From: Perkinsus marinus ATCC 50983
Taxonomy: Eukaryota > Perkinsozoa > Perkinsida > Perkinsidae
Direction of reading: 5' to 3'
Assembly: GCF_000006405.1 (NCBI RefSeq)
Contig: NW_003206658.1
Coordinates: forward strand, 1,018,984-1,082,983
DNA: 64,000 nt
Each line of letters opens with the position of its first letter. Position 1 is the first letter of the stretch. Made by a program: the position numbers and the translations under genes. Below the pieces are notes generated by a model. It saw only the letters and a program-made list of their open reading frames with translations, was not told where the DNA came from and made no database searches. This document shows, one piece after another, positions 10,901 through 20,675 of this stretch.

Positions 10901-12212
10901 ATTCAGAGCCAGCGTTCTGCAAGGGAGTTTGACACACGCGCGCTCTCGCCGGATCTGCTCACCCCCTCCGAAGCTGAGATTGCTGATCGGGTAATGGAGG
11001 AGACTTCCCTACATACCACACTTCGTTAACTTAATGAAGGTGCTCGAGCAAGTGCGTGGACAAGTCATAAGGCCGATGCTTGCTCAGATGAGAGAACTTC
11101 AGAAAGTGAGTTGGGTGGGGATCTTGGTGAAACTATGATACTGGTAACGTGGTGAAACTCTCCTCTACTACTCGATAGGTTGTTGGATCCATCTCACTCG
11201 CAACTGTTTTAGATAATTGGAAGTAGGAATGCTGCTAATAGGGCAGGGGATAGCACATCATCGAGCCCTATGTTGTCAAGTGGAGATCCCGGGTTCTACT
11301 CCCGGTGAGAGTATTCCATCTAGGTTCATCCGCTGCAGTGAGACGACAGACGAATAGCCTCGTCGATGAAGGGAAATGGGATGAGGCTTTTCAGCGGGTC
11401 GTTAGTCATACATTACAAGAGGTGGGTACAGTAGTGGTTATACTGCTCTGAATATTTGATTAACACGTATGTGCACGCCGCCATGTGCATGCGTGCATGC
11501 CAACTCTTGACGGACTTCTCCATGGATTCTGATGTATCTGGTAGGTGGAAGACCTGAACGTTGGGTACCAGCAGCGATGGAATGAAGACCTGCTGCAAGA
11601 ACTGTTGGACATGACCTCCTCACAGCCAGAGTTGTGGTTAAGTCATCCTTTACCAGGCACCACAATCGTTCCCCTTTCTACTCGACCCGATTTAAAGATC
11701 AACTTGAGTGGGTCGAACTAGAAAGCCTACTCGGTATCGATCTTCTATCATCAGTCGAAGCATTAGCGTCGCAACTGAAGACACCAGCGGCAGATATAAT
11801 GGTCACTGTGGTTGACTCCAAAATGGATTGGTTACGCGAGGTGACCCTTTCCTTGAGTAGCTCTTACATCCGTGGTGATACCACTCATTCGCCTCTTCTC
11901 GTAGTCCTTCCCCTACCAGGTATGCCTAATATGATAGAACGACTCGCTAAGGTGGTGAAACAGATGAAGGAGTTGGATCAGGATCCTCATAGTTTTGTGA
12001 ATTCTAGGACTATTCGAGATCCCGATACAATAGTAAGAGCTGTCGATTTCACCTTAGATATGAAAGTCATCTGCATAGGCACAAAAGCTGTTGTTGTCGA
12101 AGCTTGCCTTAGTTACGCGGTGTATAGAGGCTCTCATAAGATGGTTGTTGTCTCGTGCACTCGCGTGAATGTACGGGACGATAATTATCTTCATCATAAC
12201 CATCCATCATGA
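7984..12212 (+). CDS. coiled-coil protein resembling the EDC4/Ge-1 C-terminal region
   Basis: A chain of short exons from ATG 7984. Readable pieces: LSDADRLSYETLKLYGS spliced to AIRDALQNDIQARMLPEL; AGAFE spliced to STEHLAELVGTMKATIYRS (intron 8370-8428); VDTELEKSLCNELEHRLVPA; VAADQTSQVEELRRALDSS; LDR spliced to SQRSAREFDTRALSPD (intron 10858-10906); VLEQVRGQVIRPMLAQMREL; SLVDEGKWDEAFQRVVSHTL; and DSKMDWLREVTLSL. The amphipathic helices, followed by the 'G.W.EAF' and 'K.DWL.E' patterns, recall the C-terminus of the mRNA decapping scaffold EDC4. No WD40 domain was found, so the gene may begin earlier or be a shortened form. A LINE sits inside one intron (8931-10538). Exon ends and the stop near 12212 are approximate. 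Confidence 0.42.
8862..8925 (+). repeat. intron with F4 hairpin motif (as it was before LINE insertion)
   Basis: The donor gtgagt follows NSL; the original acceptor is ggttccag. Inside, at about 8880-8913, the arms GTATCTT and AAGATACC-like gagatacc form an imperfect hairpin also found at 15748, 21471, 29041 and 54766. Confidence 0.65.
8918..8930 (+). repeat. target-site duplication of the LINE, left copy
   Basis: The 13-mer ggttccaggttga is repeated exactly at 10539-10551, directly after the GAA tail. It spans an intron 3' splice site: the cag belongs to the intron and gttga to the next exon. Confidence 0.92.
8931..10538 (+). mobile_element. 5'-truncated LINE (RT thumb, RNase H, zinc knuckle) with GAA tail
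   Basis: The element starts inside the end of the reverse transcriptase: VKWLGLQLDRKFRWGTHV is the thumb-like 'LG..LD..L.W..H' pattern. A frame change near 9150 separates this from the main open frame (9084-10433). That frame carries an RNase H domain (YCDGSV; AELVGILQAAES; IFTDCKRAIDRL; KADAAARAA supplying D-E-D-D) and a C-terminal CCHC-like knuckle (CPCC...HFLFACPHW). It stops at 10431-10433. A GAA microsatellite tail (about 10518-10538) and a 13-bp target-site duplication mark target-primed reverse transcription. An RNase H after the RT plus a simple-repeat tail fits the I/R1/Jockey-like lineage broadly. The long open frame suggests a fairly young insertion. No intact endonuclease or full RT is present, so it is dead on arrival. 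Confidence 0.95.
10539..10551 (+). repeat. target-site duplication of the LINE, right copy
   Basis: This is an exact copy of 8918-8930. It restores a usable acceptor (ggttccag) directly before the exon LKVAADQTSQVEELRRAL. Confidence 0.92.
10858..10906 (+). repeat. F1 intron of the EDC4-like gene
   Basis: A 49-nt phase-0 intron (gttact...attcag) between LDR and SQRSAREF. Ccggttcgaaccc lies at 10874-10886. The T-loop is followed by 5 + 7 + 1 nt, then TTAATTCAG. Confidence 0.75.
11106..11323 (+). repeat. intron with tRNA 3'-half-like module
   Basis: The donor gtgagt follows MRELQK; the acceptor is about catctag. Near 11288-11305, cccgggttctactcccgg forms a perfect 5-bp T-stem around a 7-nt loop, followed by 7 + 1 nt. 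Exact intron borders are approximate. Confidence 0.6.
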
Positions 12213-12794
12213 TTACGGAAGCTTTCTGCTCTTCTTCCCTGCTATAGTGTTAAGTTTCCACTCCAATCCGTGAGGGGAATAACATGCTGCCTTGTTTCAA
12301 CAGTAAACGCCTGTGTACACAGCTATCTCTGAAGGTTTATATTGCTGCTGCACGCATGCACATGTCGCTGTTATATGCTGTAATCAGGCGTTAGTTGAGC
12401 ATTATGTCTCTTTAGCTGAATCTCTCTGTGTGCACCATTGTCATCTTAGCATTTCTCCTCATCTATTCAGTGTAAGTAACTGAGAATGGTTATCCTTGCA
12501 CTCTTGAAGTTATTTGTGCCCTTAAGCCATTAGCTATGCCCTTACACAGTTGCACGCATACACAAAGGCTTTTCTGCGCCTTTGATAAGCTTTAGTTGGG
12601 AGTCAACTTAGGCACTCTACATCGCTCCATTAGGGACAGCACTAGCTGAAGCTGTGTTGTTGCACTCCGTTGCGGAGTCGCTAGCAGTAGTTGAGAGTTC
12701 TGCATTGATAGTCGTGTGTATAGATATGATAAGTTGGCCTGGATTTTCAGCATCTTCCAATTTCAGTTAGATTTTGTCAGCCTCCGGTGGGATC
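12213..12794. other. intergenic region upstream of the PiT gene
   Basis: No exon is seen. It holds a small hairpin (actccgttgcggagt, near 12664-12678) and pyrimidine-rich stretches. It presumably includes the PiT promoter and 5' UTR; no TATA or CCAAT element was clear. Confidence 0.45.
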
Positions 12795-14816
12795 ATGTTG
12801 AGGGCTCTTCTTCCCGTTACGACCATTCTCCCACTCTTGGTACATGGCCTTGCAGATCCAACAACAATCGCGAGTAACCTATCAGCCTTTCAGAGTGAAT
12901 TTCTGTGGCTGGTGATTATGGGCTTTATTGTTGGTTTTATCATGGCGTACGGTATCGGGGCTAATGATGTAGCCAACTCTTTCTCTGCAGCGGTGGGTGC
13001 AAAGTCGGTTACCCTCAAGCAGGCGGTTGTGCTCGCTGCTATCTGTGAAATGGTTGGTGTTATTGGAATGGGTGCTTCAGTAACTGATACTGTACGTAAA
13101 GGTATTCTCAATGGCGATTACTTCTTGTATAACCCCGACTTATTGATGTTGGCGATGTTCTCAGCCCTAACTGGTGCTGGAGCATGGCTTGTCATTGCTA
13201 CTGTAATGTCCTTCCCTGTATCCACTACTCACTCCATCATAGGAGGGCTGATAGGTGTTGGTATGTCGGTGAGTTATGATGCTGTTGATTGGTTATCTGT
13301 ATTGATGATTATCGTATCTTGGATAACTTCACCACTCTTGGCTGCTATTGTTGGTGGCTCGTGGTTCTTATTGGTTCGAACCTTTATTCTGCGTAAGGGT
13401 GACAATGCTGCCAAGTACTCTTACCGCTTTTTCCCAGTACTTCTCCTCATCGTATTCATCAGCGTTTGTCTCTTTATCGTCTTTAAGAACTCACAGGAGC
13501 AGATCAAAGCATTTGCCAGTAACTACCCAGCATTTGCAGCTCTAACAGCTGTTGGCATCGGCATCGTCCTGGCCTTTGTCACTTACATTGCAACCTATCG
13601 TCTTGTTAAACGTAGGATTGCAGCGGCTCCCGAGGTTGCTGAGCTTCCATTACCAGCAACAGCTCCTGTGAGGAGCGTTTCATCTGCTAAACCGTCGAGT
13701 AGTGACGATGAGGAAGTTGGTTCGGGAGTAACGAAGGTTGAGGAAAGTCCGGTGCAGCCTAAGAGAGGCAAAGTTGCTTTTAATCGTGACCTCCATTCAG
13801 AGGCGCGTGATGGTGACGTCAAGATTGCTGCCATTCAAGATAATGCTGAGGTGTTCCCTCCGAAGGCTGAAGAGACTTTCAAGATCTTACAGGTTGTTAG
13901 TGCTTCGTTCGCATCGGTGAGCCATGGTGCTAATGATGTTGCTAATGCTATTGGTCCTATTGCATCAATATGGGGTATATGGCAAACTGCTGATGTCGTA
14001 TCGAGTGTTGCCGTTCCCTTGTGGATTCTCTTCTTCGGTGGAGCTGGTATTGTTATTGGCCTGTTAACCTATGGTTACAATGTTATCAGAACTGTCGGTT
14101 GCAGTCTTATCAAAATCAGTCCCGCGAGAGGTTCATCCATTGAGTTGGGGTCAGCTTGGGTTGTTCTTGTTGGTTCTAACCTTGGTATCCCACTCTCGAC
14201 GACTCATTGTATGGTTGGTTCTACTATTGGTGTTGGACTATGTGAGAAGAATGGGAGGAAGAGTGTTAACTGGAGCCTATTTGTGAAGATTGCTGCGGCT
14301 TGGGTGTTCACTCTATTCTTCGCTGCTGTCACCTCAAGTGCTATATTCGGGTTTATGTCAACGATTTATCATCCGAGATTGACCGATGTCATCTGTTCAT
14401 CAGGCCAGAGTTTCGTCGATGTTTATACTGGTATTCCAAACGTGTCTGCAGCTTATACTAGTGCCGGCCTCTCTGGTGTGTTCCAGTCGATCGATGTGAA
14501 TGGTGATGGGCATCTATCAATGGATGAGCTCAGTTCGGCTGGAATGGGTGTTACTGCTTCAGGGGATAATCCCATCGAAGTATATGGTGGTGATGATGTT
14601 GACTATCTTACCAAAGATGATTGGTTATCATGGAGATGTGTGGGAAAGACTGAGTTGACTACATTGTCTGATCGATTTTGTGAGCCGCTGTGTGCCAGTG
14701 GTTTTTCGTTGTCTGGGCCCCTCCAATGCTCTTTGGTAAGTGGAGAGACGCTCACTGGTGGTTATTCACAGTCGGCCTCTCTGTCGATCCCCTCTTGCCA
14801 ATCTATCAGTGGTTAA
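12795..14816 (+). CDS. PiT-family phosphate symporter with C-terminal EF-hand
   Basis: A single 673-codon exon. The ATG at 12795 is preferred over a TTG at 12774 because it gives a clean hydrophobic leader (MLRALLPVTTILPLLVHGLA). Both PiT signatures are present: GANDVANSFSAAVG near residue 55 and SHGANDVANAIGPIAS near residue 374. These bind Na+ or H+ and phosphate in this family. About ten membrane segments flank a hydrophilic loop (residues ~275-360, with SSAKPSSSDDEEVGSG). After the last helix comes a loop with a canonical EF-hand (DVNGDGHLSMDE, near residue 567), then a Cys-containing tail. Calcium sensing is an inference from that loop. It lacks introns, unlike almost every neighbour; the other intron-free gene is the SPX phosphate transporter. 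Confidence 0.96.
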   Translation: MLRALLPVTTILPLLVHGLADPTTIASNLSAFQSEFLWLVIMGFIVGFIMAYGIGANDVANSFSAAVGAKSVTLKQAVVLAAICEMVGVIGMGASVTDTVRKGILNGDYFLYNPDLLMLAMFSALTGAGAWLVIATVMSFPVSTTHSIIGGLIGVGMSVSYDAVDWLSVLMIIVSWITSPLLAAIVGGSWFLLVRTFILRKGDNAAKYSYRFFPVLLLIVFISVCLFIVFKNSQEQIKAFASNYPAFAALTAVGIGIVLAFVTYIATYRLVKRRIAAAPEVAELPLPATAPVRSVSSAKPSSSDDEEVGSGVTKVEESPVQPKRGKVAFNRDLHSEARDGDVKIAAIQDNAEVFPPKAEETFKILQVVSASFASVSHGANDVANAIGPIASIWGIWQTADVVSSVAVPLWILFFGGAGIVIGLLTYGYNVIRTVGCSLIKISPARGSSIELGSAWVVLVGSNLGIPLSTTHCMVGSTIGVGLCEKNGRKSVNWSLFVKIAAAWVFTLFFAAVTSSAIFGFMSTIYHPRLTDVICSSGQSFVDVYTGIPNVSAAYTSAGLSGVFQSIDVNGDGHLSMDELSSAGMGVTASGDNPIEVYGGDDVDYLTKDDWLSWRCVGKTELTTLSDRFCEPLCASGFSLSGPLQCSLVSGETLTGGYSQSASLSIPSCQSISG

Positions 14817-15814
14817 GTTGTGCTTGTCTTATTATGTTCTTGGGGATGGATATTGACGCTTCTATTTTCCTCTAATCATATGGATTAGATCTTATTCACT
14901 ATTGGCGTGCCGCGTCGCCGTCATAAAGCTTATCAATCTTGTTTCATCATTGTGATAGGGGTTACTGTGCTCATCACCGTGTTAGATCTCTATCACCGTA
15001 ATCTCAGTAGAAAATGTTATTTCAAGCACATCGGATGGTATTTACACACGTTGTAATGCATCCGTGCTTGCAGAGTTGATTGAGTGTTGTGTTTGCCATT
15101 CAAGTGCCGGTTTGTAAGGGTATATAAGCGTTTGTTGTCATGAGGTTCATTATTCGTTGGTGTTGGTTGGGGGTTTTGCCAGATCCCAGTGGCCATACAG
15201 CTTGCACTGTAGGTGTAAGATATGAGCAAATCGTCGGTTACTTCGTGATAGTCGACAATTATCTAGTGGGGTATTCTGGAGTCACGCTGTGGTGGTTGAG
15301 GAGGTATTTTCTTCGTGTCTCCGAGAGACTAAGAGGGTCTGTCAATACACAAGCGATCCGGGTTCAGTTCCCGCTAATCCAATCTAGCAAAGTTGACAAA
15401 ATGGCTCGTTTCTGACGGAGCGCAGGGTATTCGATCGAGAAAGGTTACTATTAAACTTTCCTGGAGTTCAAGCCTAGGAAATTTCTCACGACGTGTTTAT
15501 TTAGCGGGACTAAGAACGGGCTCAAGAGAGTGTTCTTGGGAACGCTATCAACCTAGCCTACTGAACGGGCCACAGGTCCTGAACCTGTTCCGTAGCACCC
15601 AGACGCCGTGCTTATCGGTATATTGGTCTACGTTGTAATTGAGCAGGTAAGGAGCATTCCACACGACGGTTAGTATCAGGATTAAAGGCAATGTAGGGTG
15701 TGATGCATATGAAGATGAATGGTAGAGTGGGGAGTATAACCTGACCTACTTCGTATCTCATGTGGGGAACCTCGAGATATGTTTGGCCTTAGTTTGACGA
15801 TTGAAGTTGTTCCA
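14817..15814. other. intergenic / MATE 5' region with F4 and F1 motifs
   Basis: No supported exon. Short open frames at 15140-15638 show no family features. A B-box-like gggttcagttccc lies near 15361-15373. An F4 hairpin (cttcgtatctc ... cctcgagatatg) lies near 15747-15780 and ends just before a plausible acceptor (ggccttag) upstream of the MATE start, suggesting a 5' UTR intron. Confidence 0.5.
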
Positions 15815-17932
15815 ATGACCGCGTCTGGTGAAAGTCGCCTTGAGAAGGCGAATAAGAAGTCGCCATTTGTACAGATAATGCAGCTGGCCATTCCTAACAT
15901 GATCAGCTTCCTCGTCATGTAGGATTAAGGGCCTTCATTTGTGATTCGTGGAAGGAATGGTATGGAGTTATTCATCACAGGTACTCTATATTCGTTATTA
16001 CTATCTTCTTTGTATCGGCCACCAATGATTCCCATATGCTTGGCGCGATTGGTCTCGGATCAGTTATCCAGAACGTGTTCGGATTTAGTATTGGAGTTGG
16101 ACTCATGTCTGTAAGTGACCGGATGGTGGACTGTGTGTTTCTCCACGAGCCGACCCTGGTTCAATACTCAGTGGAGCGTCTTATATTCCTCACAACGGAC
16201 ACTGTGCCCATAGGTTCTGGACACTCTGGTCAGTCAGGCAGTTGGTGCTGGGAACCCTCATCTCGGCCTCATCTACTTCAATCGTGCACGTATTGTCGGC
16301 ACTATCGCTTTCGTTCCTTGCTTCATAGTCATGTAATACACTTCACATCCGTCACGCGCCACGAAACTACCTCTCAGGTTCTACACTGAACCTATCCTCC
16401 TTTGGATGAACCAGGACCCGCTCACGTCTAAGCTTGCGGCGGAGTGAGGCACTATTCAACCCTGTCATCTCCGACGGCTCAATTGTCAGTTACGTCCGTG
16501 GCATGAACTGGGGTCTCTGGCCCTTTTTTATGTACAACGCCATGTGCAGCTTCTTGAGGTTATCACCGCGCTGACGGACATAATATCACAACTCTTGTTG
16601 ACAGGTCGCACAGACTGCCGGAAGCCCCTCTCTACGTCAATGCCATCACAGGCTGTGGACATGCCCTCTTCTGTTGGCTCTTCCTATTCAAGTATCTCCT
16701 TCAACAGCTCCTCTTGAGACATCCTCGATTAAGCGTCTCAGGTTCCATTTCGGTGCATATGGTGTTGGTATTGCCATGACCTGCACTCAATGGGGCCGGT
16801 TCATCCTTCTTGAGCTCTATGCAGCTATCTGGCACCCCGAGACCCACGCTCACGGTTGGACTCCTGAGAGTCTCCACAACCTGTGGGAGTTCGTGGCTTT
16901 GGCTATCCCCTCTGCCCTCCTCATGTGGAGTGAATGGTGGGCCTACGAGGTCCAGGTAAGAGAACTCGTCCCCCTCTGTGCAGTATGAGCTCAATCAGTC
17001 GGTGTTCGCTGGCTGGGTCGGCCCGATGGCCTTGGCAGCTCACGTTGCCGCCTCCAACATCGTCTCCATCATCTACATGGGCCCTTGTGGAATCAGTCAG
17101 AGTGCCAGCGCCCTCGTTGGTGCGTTACTCACACTGTAAAGTGTTCCGTAATGATGACGCTTTCAGGCAACTCGTTGGGTGCCGGTGATGTTCGCACGGC
17201 CCATCTGTTCAATCATAAAATCATTCGAGGAACTCTCGTCTGCTTCGTCATTGTCGCCATCCTCATGTGCAACTTCCGTTACTACGTTGCCTATCTCTAT
17301 AGCCGCGACTCTGCGGTAAAACCATAACCTTATTCGTCCTCCATCATATCCTATCACAGGTCCTCTCCATTCTTTGTCCCGCCCTTCTAGCCGTCTCTGT
17401 CTTCTGTATCTTCGACGCCATGCAGGCCTGCCAAGAAGGAGTTCTCAGGGGTTGCGCCCTCCAGGTTAGTCCTTCTACCATCTTCTGCCGACCATGTGTC
17501 TCTATCAGGGCCGGGCTTCTACCTACAAACTCCTTGCCATGCTCCTCATCCGATTACCTCTAGGGTACTTGCCTCATCCCTCCCTGTCTAGCATTATCTT
17601 CTTTCAGTTACCTCTTCGCCTTCGGATGGGGACCTCTACCTGCTATGGGAGTCCCTGGTATCTGGTGGGCCTCTGTTGTTGGTATGGCCATCACTTGTTC
17701 AGCGTAAGCTACTCCTATTCGCTTCATTGTTGATGTTTCCCATCAGTTACGGTGGCATCATCTACCGTTGTGATTTCAACAAGTGCGCCCAGGAGGCCCT
17801 CACCAGACGTGAGAAGGAAGAACAGTACTGCTTCAATATTGTTGGAACGTAGTATCGTGATGGTTCAGATTGAAGGCAGCCCGCAGTCCACTATTGGATG
17901 AGGAAGCAGCCGGTGCTGGTGCTGCTGTATAA
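15815..17932 (+). CDS. MATE-family multidrug/toxin efflux transporter
   Basis: At least ten exons with 45-105 nt introns. Readable order: MTASGESRLEKANKKSPF, IMQLAIPNMISFLVM, GSVIQNVFGFSIGVGLMS, VLDTLVSQAVGAGNPHLGLI, FYTEPILLWMNQDPL, YVRGMNWGLWPFFMYNAMC, FHFGAYGVGIAMTCTQWG, SVFAGWVGPMALAAHVAAS, NIVSIIYMGPCGISQSASA, GNSLGAGDVRTAHLFNHK, VLSILCPALLAVSVFCIFD, YLFAFGWGPLPAMGVPG. The 'LDTLVSQAVGAG' and 'LAAHV..N..S' plus 'VGNSLGAGD' patterns are typical of both MATE halves. It is an integral membrane cation/H+ or Na+ antiporter by family. The C-terminus is cytosolic; the last short exon (ending LDEEAAGAGAAV) is plausible but an earlier stop near 17850 is possible. Introns 16111-16213 (F1) and 16333-16377 (F2) carry the repeated motifs. 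Confidence 0.92.
16111..16213 (+). repeat. F1 intron of the MATE gene
   Basis: A phase-0 intron between GLMS and VLDTLVSQ. It holds ctggttcaatactcag near 16157-16172, a degenerate B-box followed by tRNA-like spacing. Confidence 0.6.
16333..16377 (+). repeat. F2 intron of the MATE gene
   Basis: A 45-nt intron (gtaata...tctcag). At 16351-16368, gtcacgcgccacgaaact is the reverse complement of the F2 motif. Confidence 0.85.
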
Positions 17933-18317
17933 GTTGTACCCTTTACAGCTTCATATGTTCTCCTACGTACTTCCACTGTCTCTTCCACCTAATGCGAATT
18001 GTGTTGAACATTCAGTGAACTAGTGGGTACGATGAGTGAGTTAACAAGCGAATCCATCCTCAATGATGGCCTTCCAAGGTTTAAACTGATAGACGCAAGA
18101 GAATGAGTGTTATTATATGTCAAAATTAATGAGAATAACATAGTCGTTTCTACCATCATAATCATCATTAGTTCCTCACAACTGCCGGATGTCCGGTTGA
18201 GGAAGTCTGTCAATACATGAGAACTTAATCAATGGTCAACACTGCTGCCATCCTTAAGACAACTGCAGTGTGCCTATAATGCAGATGATAATAATAATGC
18301 AGGTTGTTGTTGATACA
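17933..18317. other. intergenic, convergent gene ends
   Basis: It lies between the MATE 3' end and the 3' end of the minus-strand coiled-coil gene. I see no gene. The 13-mer gtctgtcaataca occurs here (near 18206) and near 15338. Confidence 0.5.
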
Positions 18318-19793
18318 TCACTGTATGCTCCAGTCTGGAGAGAGCTCTGTATCAGCAATACTAACAGCCGCGTCCCCAACAGCATCCACCACAGAACTCT
18401 CACCACCACCATCACTGGCAGCACTTGAGATGATATTCTCGAGAACAGCAGAAGTAGTCGTTGATGGTGGCGGTGGTGGAGTATTCTTCACCCAAGTCCA
18501 CTTTCCACCACAAAGATATTCATCAGCCAACCAGACGGTCCAGGCTAGTAGAACGCCTGACATCGTCCAGTAGCTCCAATTGTCATCGAACCACTTCTTG
18601 GTCACCTTCTGGTCAGCAGCAGCAGCAGCAGCAGCTCCACCACCATCATCATTGGGAGGATCCCTAACGGTCTGATCGAGAGCTTCAACAGCCTCAGCTT
18701 GATGGGCGAGAGCAACAGCCTGTCGCCCAAGGCTGGAGGCAACGTATTGGAGGGAGGCATCGACATCTTGGGAACACTCCATGAGCTGGTGAATCAAATT
18801 AGTATTATGGCAGAGTAGCAGCACCCCAACCACAGCCGCTGAGCTGAGGATGTAGATGTACGTCTTCAAGACGTTAATGCTCCGCTGGAGGTCGAATAAC
18901 CTGTCTTGTCCGTTCTTGTCACCAAATCCATCACCATCACCCTTCACCTCTCCCAAGAGCTCAGTCTGCTCAGCCTTGATTTCTTGGACGGAAATGTCCA
19001 ACCGTTGTAAATCCTCCTCATGACGGGCCTCCACGGCAGTGATGTTCTGTAGCATCGCATTGAGCGATTCAAGATTGTCATTGAGCCTCTCGAGTTGAGC
19101 AAAGGTGATACTTCCTTGCTCGCCGATCTCCGCTGAGACCTCCTTAACCACCGTTTGAATGTTATCGTCGATGTCGGCCAGCTTGCATGCCAACATACTC
19201 TCGCTTAGTGGTTGGCCCTTCAAGTCGTCGAGCATGACCTCAACGTCCTTCGCCAGAAGCTTCAACTGCTGCCTCTCTTCATCGGCCACAGCTTGAATGA
19301 TCTCCTTCAACCTAGCCTCCGTAACTCCATCAGATGTAGTAGTAACCGCCGCCGGCCCATCATGCAGAGCAGCGATGATCTCAGGTCGTTCGAGGAGAGA
19401 TTGGACCACCTTATCAGCGATGTCACCATTGGCTCGGGCCATCTGGGCACTCAGTTGTTTCACAACTTGTTCACTTGCATCAAAGTTGGCGCGCACCACA
19501 GCAGCTGTCTTATCGTCCAACTTTTGGCCAATAGAGGTGCTGCTTTCCAGCACCTTTGGGACGATGGTCGCAGCAACTTTCTGCCCGACACGCTCGATCT
19601 CTGTGATGATGTTGGTGGTGGCTCTGTCAATGAGTGGTGCCACCCAGGGAGGGAGATGATTACTCCACATTGAAATGAGGAGAAGAAGGAGGATGAACTG
19701 ATAATGACTTCTACGATAACCGCATGAACACAGGAACAACTTGAGGATAAAAATTGGTATGCAAGAGCTCTTCGGAGCAAGTATTACACTCAA
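18318..19793 (-). CDS. coiled-coil protein with two or three membrane segments, unknown
   Basis: An open frame of 491 codons on the minus strand. Its N-terminus is hydrophobic (FILLLLLISM region). A long alpha-helical part follows with regular heptads (for example LNDNLESLNAMLQNITAVEA). Next come a membrane segment (YIYILSSAAVVGVLLLCH), a Gly/Ala-rich linker and a second membrane segment (YWTMSGVLLAWTVWLADEY). A Pro-rich and acidic tail ends the protein. The layout suggests an organelle-anchored coiled-coil tether or a late-embryogenesis-like helical protein, but no family is recognised. It may be the second part of one gene with 19830-20435, whose frame runs in the same direction just upstream. 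Confidence 0.6.
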   Translation of the reverse strand: MSVILAPKSSCIPIFILKLFLCSCGYRRSHYQFILLLLLISMWSNHLPPWVAPLIDRATTNIITEIERVGQKVAATIVPKVLESSTSIGQKLDDKTAAVVRANFDASEQVVKQLSAQMARANGDIADKVVQSLLERPEIIAALHDGPAAVTTTSDGVTEARLKEIIQAVADEERQQLKLLAKDVEVMLDDLKGQPLSESMLACKLADIDDNIQTVVKEVSAEIGEQGSITFAQLERLNDNLESLNAMLQNITAVEARHEEDLQRLDISVQEIKAEQTELLGEVKGDGDGFGDKNGQDRLFDLQRSINVLKTYIYILSSAAVVGVLLLCHNTNLIHQLMECSQDVDASLQYVASSLGRQAVALAHQAEAVEALDQTVRDPPNDDGGGAAAAAAADQKVTKKWFDDNWSYWTMSGVLLAWTVWLADEYLCGGKWTWVKNTPPPPPSTTTSAVLENIISSAASDGGGESSVVDAVGDAAVSIADTELSPDWSIQ

Positions 19794-19829
19794 TAATGGA
19801 CTACCTTCACTATTCCGGCTACTTCTCGC

Positions 19830-20435
19830 TCAACCCACATCATCCCAACCATCCGTGCTGCCAGTTGCATTCAGACTGCCATCTTCCACCACAGACACAG
19901 GGCTATCTTCCGCCTCAGCACACAGCGAAGATTTCCTTAATACCCTTTTGAAGCTAGCCATAACCTCCTCTTTACTAGCGCCTATCCAATATAAGGCCAC
20001 TGCTGCTCCCAAGCCGGCAGCCGAGGCTGTGAGGGCAGCTACTAAGAGGAGCCCACACCACGACCGAGATGATGAGGAGTAGCATTGAGTGCAGACCCTA
20101 GTCGACCCAGTAGTTCGAGAGGTATCCCCAACACCCAAGACGTGGTTACCAGCTGTGCTGGCTAGCGATCGACACAGAGACTTCGCAATTTGAGTGACCA
20201 CCGCCTCGGCCTCTATGGTGATGCCAGCAGGGCAGCTAGCAGGGACTCGGATAGTTGAGGAGACGACAGCTGTGAGATCCCTCACTTGAGGGGCTGAATG
20301 ACCGGCAATAGGGAGGTTGTCAGTGAGGTCACATCGCCATGAACATTCCGGTGATGAGTACTCTCGAGCAAAACTTCTGAAGATACTTTCTTGGGACGGA
20401 CCAGATGATGGTTGCTGAGGGAAGGTGTTACCCAT
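19830..20435 (-). CDS. hypothetical protein with one membrane segment
   Basis: A 201-codon frame from an ATG at 20435. It has a Ser/Pro-rich N-terminus, four to six cysteines, and one clear membrane segment (LLLVAALTASAAGLGAAVAL) near residue 133. It could be a separate small membrane protein, or exon 1 of the coiled-coil gene at 18318-19793 with an intron in the short gap between them. No family recognised. Confidence 0.45.
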   Translation of the reverse strand: MGNTFPQQPSSGPSQESIFRSFAREYSSPECSWRCDLTDNLPIAGHSAPQVRDLTAVVSSTIRVPASCPAGITIEAEAVVTQIAKSLCRSLASTAGNHVLGVGDTSRTTGSTRVCTQCYSSSSRSWCGLLLVAALTASAAGLGAAVALYWIGASKEEVMASFKRVLRKSSLCAEAEDSPVSVVEDGSLNATGSTDGWDDVG

Positions 20436-20675
20436 AGGCGATTAACATGCAAAGCCAATCGAATCGATGTTAAACCAAAAACCAGAGTTCAGTTTGGAAA
20501 CGTTGTTGACGTACAGTGCGGCACAAACCTGTCACTACTACAAACCGGAAAGTGGTAAATCTTCCGCGTGCGCGCCGGAGATATCATATCTTTAATACAG
20601 AAGCAGTCAGGAAGCGAACGCCTCTGCATTGTGTTGGCCGAGAGGCAGTGATCAAGGAATCAAACCGGACAGCAT

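Noticed and set aside
12774-12794. Upstream TTG as start of the PiT protein
   Set aside because: The ATG at 12795 is in the same frame and begins a proper hydrophobic leader; non-ATG starts are rare in nuclear genes.
15140-15638. Two plus-strand frames upstream of the MATE gene
   Set aside because: No family features; they contain motif fragments and overlap each other.
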